NCBI GenBank assembly: GCA_900538545.1
Contig: UPYK01000010.1
Coordinates: 1 to 64,000 of the forward strand
Source of the DNA: an uncultured Eggerthella sp.
GTDB lineage: Bacteria; Actinomycetota; Coriobacteriia; Coriobacteriales; Eggerthellaceae
Length of the DNA stretch: 64,000 nt
Direction of reading: 5' to 3'
Positions 34,950 through 43,929 of this stretch are shown piece by piece. Positions within the stretch are counted from its first letter, which is position 1, and the number at the start of each line of letters is the position of its first letter. The translations under genes were made by a program, and so were the position numbers. The notes beneath the pieces are model-generated. The model saw only the letters and a program-made list of their open reading frames with translations, was not told where the DNA came from and ran no database searches.

Positions 34950-35741
34950 ATGAGCAGCCCAAGGATCGTGATAACCGATGGCGCCTATGTGGTTGAAGGT
35001 GGGATCCCGCTCTATCTAGATGCTATTGGCAAGAGCGCCGATGGCTCGCATTTGGAGTTTCGCCGCATCAGACAGATTCCAACCGGGAAGGGCTCCTACT
35101 TGCTTTGCAGGTGCGGTAGGTCGAAGACGATGCCGTTTTGCGACTATTCCCATATGACGGAATCGCCGAAGTTCGATGGCCCCGAGACTGCTGCTCGCGA
35201 ACCGTATCGTGAACGAGCTCAGGTCTATGAGGGCAATGGCCTGAAGATGCATGACGATGGCCGCTGTTCGTTTGCGCGACTTTGTCACTATAACGGCAGA
35301 TCGGTTTGGAACATGTCGGGCGAATTCGATGGTGAGATGAAGAACGAGCAGATCAATGCAGCTTGGCATTGTCCGTCCGGCCGCCTTGTTGTTGAAGATG
35401 CAGATACCGGCGTCGTGCATGAGCCCGAGTACGAGCAAAGCATCGTTGTGTTGGAGGATGTTGGCCTGAATTGCTCTGGACCGCTGTTCGTCCGCGGCGG
35501 AGTGGAGCTTGTTGGGCAAGACGGATTCGTTTACGAAACGCAGAACCGCTATGCATTGTGCCGTTGCGGAAAATCGTTCAACAAGCCATTCTGTGATGCG
35601 ATGCACCATCATGAAGAGGTCTTTGAGGACGGCGTGATCTTCAATGATGGAAGCGTGCCCTCTCTTGAAGAATGGCAAGCTGGTGCTGAATCTAGCGGAA
35701 TACTGGATACAAGCTTTGAGGAGTTTCCGCAGGAATCCTAG
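34950..35741 (+). CDS. Iron-sulfur protein with two CDGSH motifs and a central Cys cluster
   Basis: A 263-residue protein carrying two mitoNEET-type 2Fe-2S sites: CRCGRSKTMPFCDYSH (about residue 53-68) and CRCGKSFNKPFCDAMHH (about 208-224). Each has the three cysteines and one histidine of the fold. Between them is a segment with Cys-x5-Cys-His (CSFARLCH) and WHCPSGRL, resembling the divergent mono-cluster ferredoxin-like domain that often accompanies CDGSH proteins. It probably stores or transfers electrons or clusters; no partner is evident. It begins 13 bases after gatB, so it may ride on the gatCAB transcript. Confidence 0.88.
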   Translation: MSSPRIVITDGAYVVEGGIPLYLDAIGKSADGSHLEFRRIRQIPTGKGSYLLCRCGRSKTMPFCDYSHMTESPKFDGPETAAREPYRERAQVYEGNGLKMHDDGRCSFARLCHYNGRSVWNMSGEFDGEMKNEQINAAWHCPSGRLVVEDADTGVVHEPEYEQSIVVLEDVGLNCSGPLFVRGGVELVGQDGFVYETQNRYALCRCGKSFNKPFCDAMHHHEEVFEDGVIFNDGSVPSLEEWQAGAESSGILDTSFEEFPQES

Positions 35742-35856
35742 TTTTTCGTTCGAGCGAGCTTTCTTCGTGTGCAGAGTTAGTTCGACCTTCATAGTAATTT
35801 CGAGTCTTGGTCTGATGCATCTTCGACTTAGAATCTTAAAAAAGGATTTGATCGCT

Positions 35857-37299
35857 TCAGTTGGTTTCTTCTAAAACGCTTTTGTTAATTTCTTCAAGTG
35901 ATTTTCCTCGGGTCTCTTCGCCGCAAAATCCGATTATGATCGCGAGCACGATGAGCACAGCCCCGTTGGTAAGGAAGACGGCGGGGGCTCCGTATGATTG
36001 TAGAAGAAATGCAATAGCGTAAGGTGAGATGATTCCTGCAAGTCGCCCGATTGCGTGTGCGAAGCCCGATCCGCGAAGACGAACCTCGGTCGGGAATCCT
36101 TCTCCAAGATAGACCGAGCAAGCAAGGATCGCGTAGTAGTAGAGAATAGCGCATACGATGAAGCCCACTGACATGAGAGCGAATATATTATCCATCGGAA
36201 TGAGTGACCATACATAAGCGAATATAGCTAGAAGAAAGAGGCAGATGATAAGCCCTTTCTTGCGATCATGCTTGTCGGCGAAGATGCTCAATAAGAAAAT
36301 CCCGAAGGGCGCACCGAGCAGCATGACCACCGTGATGCCGATGCTCATGGTGGTATCCATGCCACGTAGGACGAAGATGGTCGGTGTCCAGTTCGTGATG
36401 GTGTAGACCATAAGGTTCATTGCGAAGAGCGCTGCGCTGATGGCGATGGTTTGCCTCACCATGCGCTTACTGAACAGGGAAAGCCAGTTTGCTTTCTTAG
36501 TGGGTTCTTGCTGGGTAGTTTTGAGCAACGCAGCGTAATCGATCTCGGGCAATTCGATGCCCTGCTGCAGAAAGCTGCGTTCTGCTGACAATACGATCTC
36601 GTTTGCTTCGGCATATCGTCCTTTTGAAGCGAGCCAACGTGGGGATTCGGGCAAGTAACGCCAGAGGATGAGCCAAGCGAGCAAGCTGATGAGCGAAATC
36701 CCTATGAAGATCGCCTGCCAACCGAAGATAGGAATAACGAGTACGGTGAGCAGTGCACCAAGCGGCGGCGAGAAATTCCCAATAAGCCCAAGCCAGCTGG
36801 CATAACGCCCACGTACCAGCGGGGGAGTGTATTCACTGAGAGCGCCGTATGAGCCAGGAAGTGCGCCGCCAAGACCAACTCCCATAAGCCCTCGCATCAC
36901 GATGAGCGTTTCCATGGATGGCGCGAATGCCGCAAGAAACGTCATGACGCTGAAGAGCATGGTAGAGAATAGAAGGCTCTTGCGCCGCCCGAATCGATCA
37001 CCAAGATAACCGGCGAAGAGTGCACCGAGCAGATAGCCGATCATGGTGATCGAAGCGAAAACAGCATTCAGGTCTACGGTCGACCAACCGTTTTGAAGCA
37101 GCTGTGCTAAGATGCCGCCACCCACGTACATATCGAGGCAATCGCAGAACACGACACCCCCGAAAAGAAACATGACCTTTCTATGCCATGTTCCCGAAGG
37201 AAGCCTATCAAGACGCGCGGCAATGCCAGGATAAGAGATCCTTATCGCCTGCTTTTCCGTCGAAGAAAGACGTTCGCCATGATAGGAAGGGGTATCCAT
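35857..37299 (-). CDS. MFS transporter, metabolite:proton symporter type
   Basis: A 480-residue, twelve-helix major facilitator with the loop 2-3 signature GYLGDRFGRRKSL, and a long acidic cytoplasmic loop in the middle. The segment YYYAILACSVYLGEGFPTEVRLRGSGF is shared nearly word for word with the next gene upstream, so the two are a tandem duplication. Substrate cannot be read off; sugar-acid or aromatic-acid transport is typical of this subgroup. ATG at 37299 is preferred over GTG three codons upstream. Confidence 0.9.
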   Translation of the reverse strand: MDTPSYHGERLSSTEKQAIRISYPGIAARLDRLPSGTWHRKVMFLFGGVVFCDCLDMYVGGGILAQLLQNGWSTVDLNAVFASITMIGYLLGALFAGYLGDRFGRRKSLLFSTMLFSVMTFLAAFAPSMETLIVMRGLMGVGLGGALPGSYGALSEYTPPLVRGRYASWLGLIGNFSPPLGALLTVLVIPIFGWQAIFIGISLISLLAWLILWRYLPESPRWLASKGRYAEANEIVLSAERSFLQQGIELPEIDYAALLKTTQQEPTKKANWLSLFSKRMVRQTIAISAALFAMNLMVYTITNWTPTIFVLRGMDTTMSIGITVVMLLGAPFGIFLLSIFADKHDRKKGLIICLFLLAIFAYVWSLIPMDNIFALMSVGFIVCAILYYYAILACSVYLGEGFPTEVRLRGSGFAHAIGRLAGIISPYAIAFLLQSYGAPAVFLTNGAVLIVLAIIIGFCGEETRGKSLEEINKSVLEETN

Positions 37300-37391
37300 T
37301 GTTCTCACCCTTCGTAGAGCAAGGGAGCGCTATGCCCCCTTGCTCTCACTTCACGTTTGCTCAGTGATAGATGAAGTTATCAGCTATCAAA

Positions 37392-38837
37392 CTATTTAGA
37401 GACAACTTCGTCGTTGATCTCTTCAAGCGTTTTGTTGCGCGTTTCGATGCCGCAGATTCCAATGATAACAGCAAACACTACCATACAAATTCCGACGAAC
37501 ACATATACTGACACAACGCCAGTGGACTGGAGGAGCGATGCGACGATGGAGGGAGTAACGATAGCCGCAATACGACCCATGGCATTCGAAAAGCCTGATC
37601 CACGAAGGCGGATTTCAGTTGGGAATGCTTCGCCCAGATACACCGAGCAAGCGAGCAAAGCATAGTAGTACACGAGTGTACAGAGAATGAATCCGACGAT
37701 CATGATAACGATTGGCTGAGTCTGGAGGGACCAGATATATCCTGCAACTGCCAAGATGAGCAGAAGCACGATCATGCCGATCTTGCGGGGATGCTTGTTA
37801 CCGAAGAGAGACAATAAGAAGATGCCGAACGGTGCACCCAACAGGGCGATGAAGGTCATGAAGATGGAGTACTGCGTATCGAAGCCTTGCATAACCAGAA
37901 CGGTCGGTGTCCATGTAGTAATGGTATAGACGATGAGGTTCATGGCCATGAGAGCAGCTGATGCAGTGATGGTTCGCTTGATCATCCTCTTTGTGAACAG
38001 AGCTCTGTAAGGCAGCTGTACTGGTTCTTTGCCAAGCTCATCTTCGATCGCTTTGATCTGCTCTTGAGAGATCTCAGGAAGTTCGACGCCCTTATCCGTA
38101 AAGCTCTTCTCTGCGGCAGACACGATTGCGTCTGCTTCAGCAAAACGACCTTTAGAGGCAAGCCAACGGGGGGATTCGGGCATGAACTTGAACAGAAGGA
38201 CCCAAACAATAACGCCCAGGAAGGTGATACCGAAGAAAATGGGGCGCCATCCAAATGCGGGGATGACCAGCATCGTGAGCGCGGCACCCAGCGGAGGAGA
38301 GAAGTTCGCAATAAGACCGATGTAGCCTGAGTACTTACTACGCTTCTCGGGAGGGATGTATTCACCGAAGGGGCCGTATCCGCAGGGAATGAAGGCACCG
38401 AGGCCTATACCCATAAGACCACGACACGCGATCAAGACGATCATGTTGGGCGAGAAAGCCGCAAGGAATGTTGCACCTATGAATATGGCAACAAATAACA
38501 AGAGCGCTTTTCGTCTACCAAGGTGATCTCCTACCAAGCCTGATATGAGTGCACCGATAAGGTAGCCGGTCATGGTGATGGTTTGGAACCAACCATTCAA
38601 TTCAATGGTTGACCAACCGTCCGCCAAAAGTGAAGCGATAAGACCACCGCCGATATACATATCGAGGTTGTCGAGGAACATCGCGCCACCGAAGAGCCAA
38701 AGGAGTTTCCAGTGCCAACTTCCGATAGGAAGGCGGTCGAGTCGCGCTGCGATACCGTGAAGCGATTTCTTAAGCGAATCGTATTCAGCATCGTCGAGGC
38801 GGTCGGCGCGGGCTTGAATCTGTGCTTCGCTGCTCAT
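37392..38837 (-). CDS. MFS transporter, paralogue of the downstream gene
   Basis: A 481-residue, twelve-helix major facilitator with GLVGDHLGRRKAL in loop 2-3 and the shared segment YYYALLACSVYLGEAFPTEIRLRGSGF. The N-terminal HGIAARLDRLPIGSWHWKLL parallels PGIAARLDRLPSGTWHRKVM of its paralogue. The ATG has GGAGGT eight bases upstream. It is divergent from a two-component system across a 266-base AT-rich gap, which suggests that system may control it. Confidence 0.9.
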   Translation of the reverse strand: MSSEAQIQARADRLDDAEYDSLKKSLHGIAARLDRLPIGSWHWKLLWLFGGAMFLDNLDMYIGGGLIASLLADGWSTIELNGWFQTITMTGYLIGALISGLVGDHLGRRKALLLFVAIFIGATFLAAFSPNMIVLIACRGLMGIGLGAFIPCGYGPFGEYIPPEKRSKYSGYIGLIANFSPPLGAALTMLVIPAFGWRPIFFGITFLGVIVWVLLFKFMPESPRWLASKGRFAEADAIVSAAEKSFTDKGVELPEISQEQIKAIEDELGKEPVQLPYRALFTKRMIKRTITASAALMAMNLIVYTITTWTPTVLVMQGFDTQYSIFMTFIALLGAPFGIFLLSLFGNKHPRKIGMIVLLLILAVAGYIWSLQTQPIVIMIVGFILCTLVYYYALLACSVYLGEAFPTEIRLRGSGFSNAMGRIAAIVTPSIVASLLQSTGVVSVYVFVGICMVVFAVIIGICGIETRNKTLEEINDEVVSK

Positions 38838-38884
38838 GATCGTTCACCTCCAAATTCTTTTCTTTTCATCGTGTTTCCTTTCGT

Positions 38885-38927
38885 GCATCCGCAAGGGATG
38901 CGCTTAGCAGTAAAATTGAACATGTTC
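38885..38927 (-). promoter_or_regulatory. Leader hairpin and palindrome upstream of the MFS pair
   Basis: GCATCC/GGATGC forms a small hairpin (38885-38901) in the leader. GAACATGTTC (38918-38927) is a perfect 10-bp palindrome 81-90 bases before the start, a candidate operator. The 38930-39090 stretch is very AT-rich and carries no gene; TTGCAA with TTTAAG 17 bases on could be a promoter for the response regulator. Confidence 0.35.
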
Positions 38928-39103
38928 ACTACGTATAATCTTAATGATTATTTAAATAGAATTTAATAAGAATTTTAATTTTTATGTGGTCATTTTGGTA
39001 AATATGTCCACTACATTTAATATTTATACAGGATACTTGCAATAATTATTAAATTATGGTTTAAGATATGAATTAAGAATAAAGAATTAGATTTGAGTTT
39101 GAT

Positions 39104-39820
39104 ATGGCAAAGATACTTCTTGTTGAGGACGATCCGAACATCAGAATGGCTGCAGAATTCGCGCTGAGCGATGCGGGGCATTCTATCGTTGCTTGCGACA
39201 ATGGAACTGATGGGTTTGCAAGTGCTTTGAGCATAGAACCCGATCTTATCCTTCTCGATCTTATGCTTCCTGGGATGAGCGGACATGATTTCTTGAAAGA
39301 GTATCGAGCGCAAAATGCGTCGGTTCCGATCATCGTTCTAACTGCTTATACTTCTGAGCAAGAAAAAGTTCTGTGCCTTGACTTGGGTGCCGATGATTTC
39401 ATCAGCAAGCCGTTTTCAGTAAATGAGCTTCTTGCGCGCATTCGTGCCAATCTTCGGCGATCGATGCTTCCCGTTCAATCCCGAACAGGCTCGGTTGAAG
39501 AATTGGGAGATTTGAGCATTGATTTCGAGAGAGGCGAGGTGCGCGTTAAAGGGGAGCCTGTTTCATTGCGAAATCGAGAGTTCGAGATTCTTCAGGTTCT
39601 TGCGCGCCATAGAGGGAGTCTTGTCACGCGTAATGAATTGATTCAGAGTGTATGGAAAGGGAAGACACTCAGCACCAGCACGGTCATCGATGTTCATATG
39701 CATAATCTCAGAAAAGCGCTCGAGATTCATTCCGATTATCAGCTGATAGTAACTGAGTATGGAAGAGGGTATCGATTGCAAGCTATTCCGAAAGACTCAG
39801 AAGAACAAGAAGGACAATAG
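39104..39820 (+). CDS. OmpR-family response regulator
   Basis: A 238-residue regulator. The receiver domain (about 3-118) has the acidic pair EDD at 8-10, phosphoacceptor D52 in LILLDLMLPG, T80 and K102 in ISKPFS. A winged-helix DNA-binding domain (about 130-232) follows, with LTRNELIQSVW-type recognition region and the wing motif YGRGYRL. It sits 18 bases upstream of its cognate kinase and is divergent from the tandem MFS genes, its likely targets. Confidence 0.94.
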   Translation: MAKILLVEDDPNIRMAAEFALSDAGHSIVACDNGTDGFASALSIEPDLILLDLMLPGMSGHDFLKEYRAQNASVPIIVLTAYTSEQEKVLCLDLGADDFISKPFSVNELLARIRANLRRSMLPVQSRTGSVEELGDLSIDFERGEVRVKGEPVSLRNREFEILQVLARHRGSLVTRNELIQSVWKGKTLSTSTVIDVHMHNLRKALEIHSDYQLIVTEYGRGYRLQAIPKDSEEQEGQ

Positions 39821-39837
39821 GATTGCGATAGTCCATT

Positions 39838-41019
39838 ATGCGCATCAATAAACCGATCGTTAATTATAAAGACTGGAAGACCAAGGTAATCATCGGATAC
39901 GTCCTGATCATTGCCTTGTTTTGCGTTGCGACTACCTGGATTCTTTTTGTAACCGTGCCTCAAGCGATGGAAGATATGAATCGCTCGGAGTCTTCGGTGG
40001 CTTCACAAGTTGAGGATGATACGGCAGCGAACGCGGAGGGCGCGCTGCAAGGTGAGGATGCTGAGCAGTTGAGTGCATCGGCGAATAGCGTGGTAGGTGG
40101 TGGCACCTATGCGGTGCAGGCTGAAGATGCGGCGCGCGATCAGGGAAATTCGCTTGCGTCGATCCAGGTGTTTGGATTTGGGTTGCTGCTCGCGGTCCTC
40201 TTGATCGCTGCATTATTGAGTTATTGGAGTTACAGTGCGGCGCTCAATTCGGTCGAGCGAACCGAACGTGCGCTCGCGAGCTTTATGGCAAATTCGAGCC
40301 ACGAGATGAAAACTCCGGTCGCAAGCATAAAGTTGCTTTCGGAATCGATCGTTATTGCTGCGAATCGTGGGCAAGTGGATTATGTGAAGGAATTTGCTCA
40401 TCGCATTGAACAGGCAAGCGGACATTTGGAAAAGCTTGTGCACGACATGCTGAGCATTACACGAACGACCGCTCCTCTCAAGGTGAAGACGATCGAAAAA
40501 GAATCTCTGTTGGGTGGCGCGCGTTGTAACGTATTGAGCGTTCTTCAAGAGGCCTTATCGGTTCAGGAATCGATTGCAGGGAACAAGGGGCTTCTGCTAC
40601 AGACTAATTTTGCGAAGAATATCGAGAATGTTACGGTCGGTCTTTCTGAATTGGATTTCCTGACCATCGTGAATAACCTTGTTGGTAATGCGATCGCGTA
40701 TACCGACAAAGGCTCTGTTACCGTTGAAGCAAAGTATGCCAAAGATTCATTCACGTTGCGCGTTTCAGATACAGGGTGTGGAATATCTCGTTCTGAACAA
40801 GACCGTGTGTTCGAGCGCTTCTACCGCGTGGAATCGACGCGCGTTGCTTATGCGCAAGGAACAGGTTTAGGTCTTCCTTTGGTGAGCAGTATCGTGGCAA
40901 GTGTTGATGGGAAGATCGGACTCGAAAGCGATCTAGGGGAAGGTTCGACCTTCACGGTGGTGTTGCCAGCAACGAACCAGAAGACCGAGATGGCTGCAGC
41001 GGAGAAGAAAGAGCGTTGA
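39838..41019 (+). CDS. Sensor histidine kinase
   Basis: A 393-residue membrane kinase. Two transmembrane helices (about 17-39 and 109-131) bracket a 70-residue extracellular region that is acidic and of low complexity, with no known sensor domain. H155 lies in SSHEMKTPVASI, and the ATPase domain has NLVGNAIAYTD, DTGCGI and GTGLGLPLV. It is paired with the response regulator just upstream. Confidence 0.94.
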   Translation: MRINKPIVNYKDWKTKVIIGYVLIIALFCVATTWILFVTVPQAMEDMNRSESSVASQVEDDTAANAEGALQGEDAEQLSASANSVVGGGTYAVQAEDAARDQGNSLASIQVFGFGLLLAVLLIAALLSYWSYSAALNSVERTERALASFMANSSHEMKTPVASIKLLSESIVIAANRGQVDYVKEFAHRIEQASGHLEKLVHDMLSITRTTAPLKVKTIEKESLLGGARCNVLSVLQEALSVQESIAGNKGLLLQTNFAKNIENVTVGLSELDFLTIVNNLVGNAIAYTDKGSVTVEAKYAKDSFTLRVSDTGCGISRSEQDRVFERFYRVESTRVAYAQGTGLGLPLVSSIVASVDGKIGLESDLGEGSTFTVVLPATNQKTEMAAAEKKER

Positions 41020-41032
41020 AGTTTAATCTTGG

Positions 41033-41056
41033 CCTGGGCGAACGCCCATGGGTTTT
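41033..41056 (+). terminator. Terminator between the kinase and hisF
   Basis: GGGC and GCCC close a GAAC loop, extended by T-A and a CC/GG pair with a bulge, and followed by five Ts. It serves the plus-strand kinase gene; the convergent his operon ends 15 bases further on. Confidence 0.6.
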
Positions 41057-41070
41057 TCCTTTTTGCGCAT

Positions 41071-41835
41071 TTATAGGCGGACGGGGATGCCTTGTGTGAC
41101 CATGTATTCTTTCACCTCGCGGATGGTGAGTTCGCCGAAGTGAAAGACCGAAGCGGCCAGTACGGCATCTGCTTCGCCTTCGATGATTCCTTCAGCGAAA
41201 TGTTCGAGCTTACCTACACCGCCTGAGGCAATAACGGGAATAGGCACGGCGCGCGCAACCGCGCGCGTGAGCGCCAGGTCAAAGCCATCCTTGCTGCCAT
41301 CGCGATCCATACTGGTGAGCAGGATTTCGCCAGCGCCACGCTTGGCAGCTTCGGTTGCCCACTCGACCGCATCGATGCCTGTGTTCTTGCGTCCTCCCGC
41401 AACATAGACTTCCCACTTGTTAGGATTGCCTGCGACTTGTTTCGCATCGATCGCGCACAGGATCGCCTGCGTGCCGAACGCTGCGGCCGCTGTGGTGATG
41501 AGCGTAGGATCAGCGATCGCCGCTGAGTTCACGGACACCTTGTCGGCGCCGGCGGCGATCATCGTGCGGATGTCGGCAACGCTGCGGAACCCGCCGCCCA
41601 CGCAATAGGGGAGGTGTAGCTCTTCGCTTGCGCGCGAAGCCATGTCGATCGTGGTCGCACGGCCATCGCTCGTGGCGGTGATGTCGAGGAAGATCACTTC
41701 GTCGGCCTTTTGTTCGTCGTAGCGTTGAGCGAGCTCGATCGGATCACCCGCATCGCGCAGGTTCACGAAGTTCACGCCTTTGACAACGCGGCCGTCTTTC
41801 ACATCCATGCAGGGGATGACGCGCTTAGTGAGCAT
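41071..41835 (-). CDS. hisF: Imidazole glycerol phosphate synthase, cyclase subunit
   Basis: A 254-residue TIM barrel. The N-terminal catalytic aspartate lies in VIPCMDVKDGRVVKG, and the second in LLTSMDRDGSKDG. It condenses the HisH-derived ammonia with PRFAR. It overlaps hisA by 11 bases, with its ribosome site GAGGG inside the hisA tail. Last gene of the his operon here; hisI and hisE are not next to it. Confidence 0.96.
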   Translation of the reverse strand: MLTKRVIPCMDVKDGRVVKGVNFVNLRDAGDPIELAQRYDEQKADEVIFLDITATSDGRATTIDMASRASEELHLPYCVGGGFRSVADIRTMIAAGADKVSVNSAAIADPTLITTAAAAFGTQAILCAIDAKQVAGNPNKWEVYVAGGRKNTGIDAVEWATEAAKRGAGEILLTSMDRDGSKDGFDLALTRAVARAVPIPVIASGGVGKLEHFAEGIIEGEADAVLAASVFHFGELTIREVKEYMVTQGIPVRL

Positions 41836-42616
41836 GGTTGCCCTCGCAATTCTTGCTGCAATGGGTCATGCCGCTCATCTGGGCTTTGATGGTAGCGCTG
41901 TGGCAAAGTGCGAGGGCAAGTGGAACATCGAGCGTGCCCTCATAGACCGCACGTCCGGCGATCACGCCTTCGATGCTGCCTGCAACGGGTGCAAGCCGTT
42001 CGATATCGGCGATGCTCGCTACACCGCCCGATGCGATCACGGGGTGGCCGAAGACTTGCGCAAGGTGCACGTAGGTATCTACGTCGAGGCCAGTCTGCAT
42101 GCCGTCTTTGCTGATATCGGTATAGACCAGATGCTGGAATCCGAGGTCGCGCATTTGGGCGATGAGCGTTTCTGCGGCCACGCCACTGCCGCCCATCCAG
42201 CCCTCGACCGATACTTCGCCGTTGCGCGCATCGACTCCAGCGGTGAGCATGGTGGGGAACTTTGCAATGGCTTCACGGGTGAAGTCGAGATTGGAGATGA
42301 GCGAGGTGCCCAGCACGACGCGATTCACGCCGGCATCCCAGATGCGTTGGAGGGTGTCCATGGTACGGATGCCGCCTCCCATCTCGACCTTGAGCATCGT
42401 TTTCGCGAGGATGTCTTCGATGAAGGGCAGATTCGACGGATTTCCTGAGCGCGCACCGTCCAGATCGACCACATGGATCCATTCGGCACCCATCTCTTCG
42501 AAAGCTTTTGCCTGGTCGATGGGACTATCGTTATAGACGGTGACGGCGTTGTAGTCGCCCTTTGCCAGGCGAACGACCTTGCCTTCTAGGATATCGATTG
42601 CGGGAAGTAGCTGCAT
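41825..42616 (-). CDS. hisA: ProFAR isomerase
   Basis: A 263-residue TIM barrel with the catalytic aspartates in LLPAIDILEGKVVRL and VYTDISKDG, catalysing the Amadori rearrangement of ProFAR. The C-terminus runs about 15-20 residues longer than usual and ends in a Cys/His-rich stretch, HCSKNCEGNHAH. That tail includes the codons forming the hisF ribosome site, so it may exist for coupling, though a metal-binding role is possible. Confidence 0.95.
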   Translation of the reverse strand: MQLLPAIDILEGKVVRLAKGDYNAVTVYNDSPIDQAKAFEEMGAEWIHVVDLDGARSGNPSNLPFIEDILAKTMLKVEMGGGIRTMDTLQRIWDAGVNRVVLGTSLISNLDFTREAIAKFPTMLTAGVDARNGEVSVEGWMGGSGVAAETLIAQMRDLGFQHLVYTDISKDGMQTGLDVDTYVHLAQVFGHPVIASGGVASIADIERLAPVAGSIEGVIAGRAVYEGTLDVPLALALCHSATIKAQMSGMTHCSKNCEGNHAH

Positions 42617-42661
42617 GGTTGCTCCTCTTTAGTAGGTGCGGGTTGCTCGATCGCGGCGGGA

Positions 42662-43309
42662 TCATTCCAAGAGCGAAGTGAGATCGACGAAATTCTTAAG
42701 TACGCGCGCGCCTGCATCGGACGACTTTTCCGGATGGAATTGAACCGCGAAGATGCGATCGCCTACCTGCACGGCAGCCGGGAACGTGACCGAATGAGTA
42801 GTCGTAGCGATGGTGGCATTGCTCTCGGGTGCAATATAGCTGTGGGTGAAATAGAAGTATTCACCGTTAGGAATGCCTGCGAAAAGCGGGCTCGAGCTTT
42901 CCCCATCGGTGAACTCGATCGAATTCCAGCCTACATGCGGAATCTTATAGTCCTTGCCTGAGCTGTCTTGCGCGGGCATACGTTTGGCGATGCCGTCGAT
43001 AATACCGAGACCGGGCATCGTGCCGTGTTCGGCATGTTCGGTGCCGCCTTCGAAGAGCAGATGTTCGCCCAGGCAGATGCCTAGAAAGGGCGTACCTTCG
43101 GCAAGGGAGGCGCGGATCGCTTCCATCTGACCCGTTTGTTGCATGGTCGCAGAAGCATCGGCGAAGGAGCCAACACCAGGGAGTACGAGCGCATCAGCCG
43201 TGCGGATCACTTCAGGATCATCGGTGATATGAGCATCGCCACCTACATGGGTAAGCCCGCGTTCAACGCTCTTCAGATTGCCTTTGCAGTAATCGATGAC
43301 CGCGATCAT
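42662..43309 (-). CDS. hisH: Imidazole glycerol phosphate synthase, glutaminase subunit
   Basis: A 215-residue class I glutamine amidotransferase. The nucleophile lies in FLGICLGEH (most family members have ICLGMQ), with the histidine and glutamate in AVQFHPEKS. It supplies ammonia to HisF. The ATG overlaps the hisB stop as ATGA. Confidence 0.95.
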   Translation of the reverse strand: MIAVIDYCKGNLKSVERGLTHVGGDAHITDDPEVIRTADALVLPGVGSFADASATMQQTGQMEAIRASLAEGTPFLGICLGEHLLFEGGTEHAEHGTMPGLGIIDGIAKRMPAQDSSGKDYKIPHVGWNSIEFTDGESSSPLFAGIPNGEYFYFTHSYIAPESNATIATTTHSVTFPAAVQVGDRIFAVQFHPEKSSDAGARVLKNFVDLTSLLE

Positions 43310-43902
43310 GCGAGCGCACCTTTGGTGCTCGGCAGCTGGTCGGCTGCGCGTGGGTCGATCTCGAGCGCTTGGCGCAGCACGCGCCCTATTGCTTTGAAGG
43401 CTGCCTCGATGAGGTGATGTGCGTTCTCGCCCTTGAAGGAAACGAGGTGGAGCGTGATGCCCGCGTTCGTTGCGAATGCGATGAAGAATTCTTTGGCAAG
43501 TGAAGAATCGAACAATCCCATCATGGCAGGCGGGATGAGGATATCGAAGTGCATCTGGCCGCGTCCTGAAATATCAAGGGCAGCCATCACGAGCGCTTCA
43601 TCCATCGGTACTGCTTGGGAGGCAAAGCGGGTGATGCCAAGCTTGTTGCCCATGGCTTCGGCAAGTGCTTGGCCGAGCACGATGCCCACGTCTTCGACCG
43701 TGTGGTGCGCGTCGACCTCAAGATCGCCCTTCGCTTTCACGGTGAGGTCGAACAAACCGTGGCGCGCGAACGCATCGAGCATGTGGTCGAAGAACGGGAT
43801 GCCCGTGTCGATATCGGTCTTGCCCGTGCCGTCGATCTCAAGTGTGAGCGAGATATCGGTTTCTTTCGTGGTGCGCGTGATGGTTGCGGTTCGTGAAGCC
43901 AT
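43306..43902 (-). CDS. hisB: Imidazoleglycerol-phosphate dehydratase
   Basis: A 198-residue monofunctional dehydratase (no phosphatase domain). Metal-binding histidines lie in FFDHMLDAFARHG, DAHHTVED and HHLIEAAFKA. An AGGAT ribosome site precedes the ATG; overlaps hisH by four bases. Confidence 0.96.
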   Translation of the reverse strand: MASRTATITRTTKETDISLTLEIDGTGKTDIDTGIPFFDHMLDAFARHGLFDLTVKAKGDLEVDAHHTVEDVGIVLGQALAEAMGNKLGITRFASQAVPMDEALVMAALDISGRGQMHFDILIPPAMMGLFDSSLAKEFFIAFATNAGITLHLVSFKGENAHHLIEAAFKAIGRVLRQALEIDPRAADQLPSTKGALA

Positions 43903-43929
43903 GTTCGTATCCTTTGAAGAGAGGTTCTT

